Source: Lachnospiraceae bacterium TWA4
Lineage (GTDB): Bacteria > Bacillota > Clostridia > Lachnospirales > Lachnospiraceae
DNA length: 38,193 bases
Direction of reading: 5' to 3'
Assembly: GCA_000875945.1 (NCBI GenBank)
Contig: JPZU01000001.1
Location: 1,240,445-1,278,637 of the forward strand
Position 1 is the first letter of the stretch; each line of letters opens with the position of its first letter. Below are positions 36,030 through 38,193 of the stretch, piece by piece. Under the pieces are notes generated by a model, which worked only from the letters and a program-made list of their open reading frames with translations, was not told the DNA's origin and ran no database searches. A program made the translations under genes and the position numbers.

Positions 36030-37769
36030 TTATTTGCCCTCCTGTATTTGTAGTGCATCAAATTTACACAACTGCTGACATACGCCACAGCCTACACACA
36101 ACGTAGGATCGACCTGAGTCTTCTTATCTTTCATGCTAAGAGCTGGACAGCCAATCTTCATACAAGCTTTACAACCTGTACAATTGTCTTTGTCAACCAC
36201 AAGTGGAGCACTGTGTTTTACATATTTAAGTAATGCACAAGGACGACGACTAATAATTACTGATGGTTCATCTGCTGCAAGTTCTTCTTTAACTACCTTA
36301 TTACAAGCTGCAAGATCATAAGGATCTACAACACTTACGCGATTAAAGCCCATAGCTCTGCATAGTGCTTCAAGGTCGATTTTACCTGCTGGATCTCCCT
36401 TAATATTATAACCGGTTGTAGGATTTTGCTGATGTCCTGTCATACCTGTAATTGAGTTATCTAAAATAATAACAGTTGAATTACTCTGATTATAAGCAAT
36501 ATTTGCAAGACCTGTCATACCTGAATGCATGAAGGTTGAATCACCAATAACAGCTACGGTCTTTCCTTCACTTTCTTTACCAAGTGCTTTGTTAAATCCA
36601 TGAGTTGCGCTAATTGAAGCACCCATGCAAAGTGTCATTTCAATTGAGCTAAGTGGAGCAACTGCACCTAATGTATAGCATCCGATATCACCTAAAACCG
36701 TACACTTATTCTTTGATAATGTATAAAACATTCCTCTATGTGGACATCCTGCACACATTACAGGTGGACGACCTGGTAAAGTTTCATCTAACTTCTTATA
36801 TTCAGGAAGTTTTACACCTAATTTTTCAGCAATTAAATTCTGTGAAAATTCTCCTTCTAATGGGAAGACATCTTTTCCTGTTACTTCAAGACCTAATTCC
36901 TTACAGTGATTTTCAATAATTGGGTCTAACTCTTCAATAATTACTAGTTTGTCTACTTTATTTGCAAAGTCTACAATTAACTTCTCTGGTAATGGATTGA
37001 TCATTCCAAGTTTTAAGATACTTGCATTTTCACCAAAAACTTCTTTTGCATACTGATAACTAGTAGAAGAGGTAATAATACCAAGTTTGGTATCGCCCAT
37101 TTCTACACGGTTAAATTCACAATCTTCTGCAAATGCAATGAGCTTTCTTGTACGTTCTTCAACAACTGGGTGACGACGAATCGCATTTCCAGGCATCATA
37201 ACGTATTTTGCAATATTTTTCTCATATGGAATCGTCTCTGGAAGTACTCGTTCAGTTGTATCTACAATACTCTGAGAGTGAGCAACACGAGTACACATCT
37301 TCACAATCACAGGGGTATCAAATTTCTCTGATAACTCATAAGCCTTTTTAACAAACTCTAAGGCTTCAGCAGAATCTGAAGGCTCAAGCATAGGAACTTT
37401 TGCTGCAATGGCATGATGTCTAGAATCTTGTTCATTCTGAGATGAATGCATTCCTGCATCATCAGCTACACAGATAACCATTCCACCATTTACTCCAGTA
37501 TAAGAACAGGTATAAAGTGGATCTGCTGCTACATTAAGTCCTACATGTTTCATTCCACAAAAACTTCTCTTACCTGCAAGTGATGCACCAAAAGCCACTT
37601 CCATAGCTACTTTTTCATTTGGTGCCCATTCACAGTAAATTTCATCATATTTTGCAGCTTCTTCAGTAATCTCTGTACTTGGTGTACCTGGATAACTAGA
37701 AACTACACTACATCCAGCCTCATAAAGGCCTCTGGCAAATGCCTTATTACCTAACATCAATTGTTTCAT
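36030..37769 (-). CDS. iorA: Indolepyruvate ferredoxin oxidoreductase, alpha subunit
   Basis: The 579-residue subunit has the pyrimidine-binding N-terminal domain (VSSYPGTPSTEITEEAAK), the TPP-pyrophosphate domain with GDIGCYTLG and GDSTFMHSG, and at the C-terminus two [4Fe-4S] motifs (CTGCKACMKIGCP and CVGCGVCQQLC). It is cytoplasmic and reduces ferredoxin. ATG at 37769 follows GGAGGAAG, only 14 bp after the YerC-like gene, so the order is regulator-iorA-iorB-paaK in one operon. Confidence 0.97.
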   Translation of the reverse strand: MKQLMLGNKAFARGLYEAGCSVVSSYPGTPSTEITEEAAKYDEIYCEWAPNEKVAMEVAFGASLAGKRSFCGMKHVGLNVAADPLYTCSYTGVNGGMVICVADDAGMHSSQNEQDSRHHAIAAKVPMLEPSDSAEALEFVKKAYELSEKFDTPVIVKMCTRVAHSQSIVDTTERVLPETIPYEKNIAKYVMMPGNAIRRHPVVEERTRKLIAFAEDCEFNRVEMGDTKLGIITSSTSYQYAKEVFGENASILKLGMINPLPEKLIVDFANKVDKLVIIEELDPIIENHCKELGLEVTGKDVFPLEGEFSQNLIAEKLGVKLPEYKKLDETLPGRPPVMCAGCPHRGMFYTLSKNKCTVLGDIGCYTLGAVAPLSSIEMTLCMGASISATHGFNKALGKESEGKTVAVIGDSTFMHSGMTGLANIAYNQSNSTVIILDNSITGMTGHQQNPTTGYNIKGDPAGKIDLEALCRAMGFNRVSVVDPYDLAACNKVVKEELAADEPSVIISRRPCALLKYVKHSAPLVVDKDNCTGCKACMKIGCPALSMKDKKTQVDPTLCVGCGVCQQLCKFDALQIQEGK

Positions 37770-37783
37770 GGTAATCTTCCTCC

Positions 37784-38085
37784 CTACTCAGTTTCTTCCT
37801 TATCTTCCATTTGCTCAAGGATTTCTCCAAGGCGTCCGGTGCCTAAATTTAACATTCGATTTACGCGACTAATAGTTGCAGAACTTGCATTAGTCTTTTG
37901 CATAATCTCTGTATAAACCTTATTTTGTTTTAGCATTTTTGCCACTTCAAAACGTTGCTCCATTGAGCGAAGCTCTGTAAGTGTACATAAATCCTCAAAA
38001 AATCACAACATTCTTCTAAACTATTTAACTTCAAAATTGCTTCATACATCGCAATTTTTCGTTCCATTGAAATATTTTTGCTCAT
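37784..38085 (-). pseudogene. YerC/TrpR-like regulator, one frameshift
   Basis: The rebuilt product (100 residues) is of the YerC/YecD TrpR-related family: FEDLCTLTELRSMEQRFEVA, VYTEIMQKTNASSATISRVN is the DNA-binding helix pair, and GRLGEILEQMED the tail. The frame breaks in the A6/T6 run at 37997-38002; one added base reads CCDFFEDLCTL. It leads the iorA-iorB-paaK operon, 14 bp before iorA. An extended -10 TGGTATGAT lies just upstream of its ATG (38085). Confidence 0.85.
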
Positions 38086-38193
38086 AAGAATAATCCTTTC
38101 CTTATGCTAAGATAATCTTCATACGGTTTAATCATACCATTTTTTAAAATAAGGTAAATACATAAATGAAAATTTAATGCAATAAATTAAAGT

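Overview
The window is AT-rich chromosomal DNA (roughly one third G+C by eye) from a Gram-positive, spore-forming anaerobe of the Clostridia, most likely a gut member of the Lachnospiraceae. The evidence is gene content: a T-box-controlled valS, reverse rubrerythrin beside a PerR-type regulator, a SPOCS/LysM spore protein with a PrcB-type lipoprotein, indolepyruvate ferredoxin oxidoreductase (iorAB) with paaK, a YerC/TrpR-like regulator, BspA-type leucine-rich repeats, and a DUF4869-like protein. Family-level placement is an inference; I do not name a species.

Layout. 1-500: two tandem strong promoters pointing off the left edge (rRNA-operon style), then a 174-bp folded repeat element. 500-6.1 kb: carB, a GNAT acetyltransferase, a Fic protein and a small leucine-rich-repeat protein. 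6.1-12 kb: a run of minus-strand genes, valS (T-box leader) - AGCS symporter - galE - PsiE-like membrane protein. 12.1-17.9 kb is the most accessory-looking part: a guanine deaminase-like gene, a DUF4869-like gene followed by a P-loop ATPase with a TOPRIM-like second half, an interrupted small gene, an XRE regulator, a c-di-GMP-I riboswitch in front of a large Ig-like/leucine-rich-repeat surface protein, a lipoprotein behind a folded leader, and a decayed second copy of the ATPase gene. 17.9-20.7 kb: a WYL regulator with iterated upstream repeats, and the rbr-perR peroxide-defence pair with matching PerR-like boxes. 20.7-26.9 kb: spore coat/SPOCS protein and PrcB-type lipoprotein, ilvE, a phosphatase, a lipoprotein amidase and an AI-2E/YtvI-type permease. 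27.1-30.1 kb: a BMP-family lipoprotein and a GH25 lysozyme. 30.2-38.1 kb: acyl-CoA ligase, aminotransferase, amidohydrolase, and the operon yerC-like - iorA - iorB - paaK, which reads as aromatic amino acid catabolism through arylpyruvates to arylacetyl-CoA.

Six genes (surface protein, lipoprotein, amidase, permease, lysozyme, YerC-like regulator) are broken, and all breaks are repaired by adding one A or T to a homopolymer run, about eleven sites in all. The uniform direction points to homopolymer under-calling in the assembly rather than true decay, so I give these genes as single units with the break sites listed.

The most promising candidate for an undescribed system is the two-gene DUF4869-like + ATPase/TOPRIM-like module at 12.6-14.0 kb, with its partially deleted duplicate at 17.7 kb. 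Next are the c-di-GMP-controlled adhesin with a perfect 19-bp palindrome and divergent XRE regulator, the folded leader at 16.9-17.06 kb, and the dispersed repeat family with GTTACWGTTCACAC ends.
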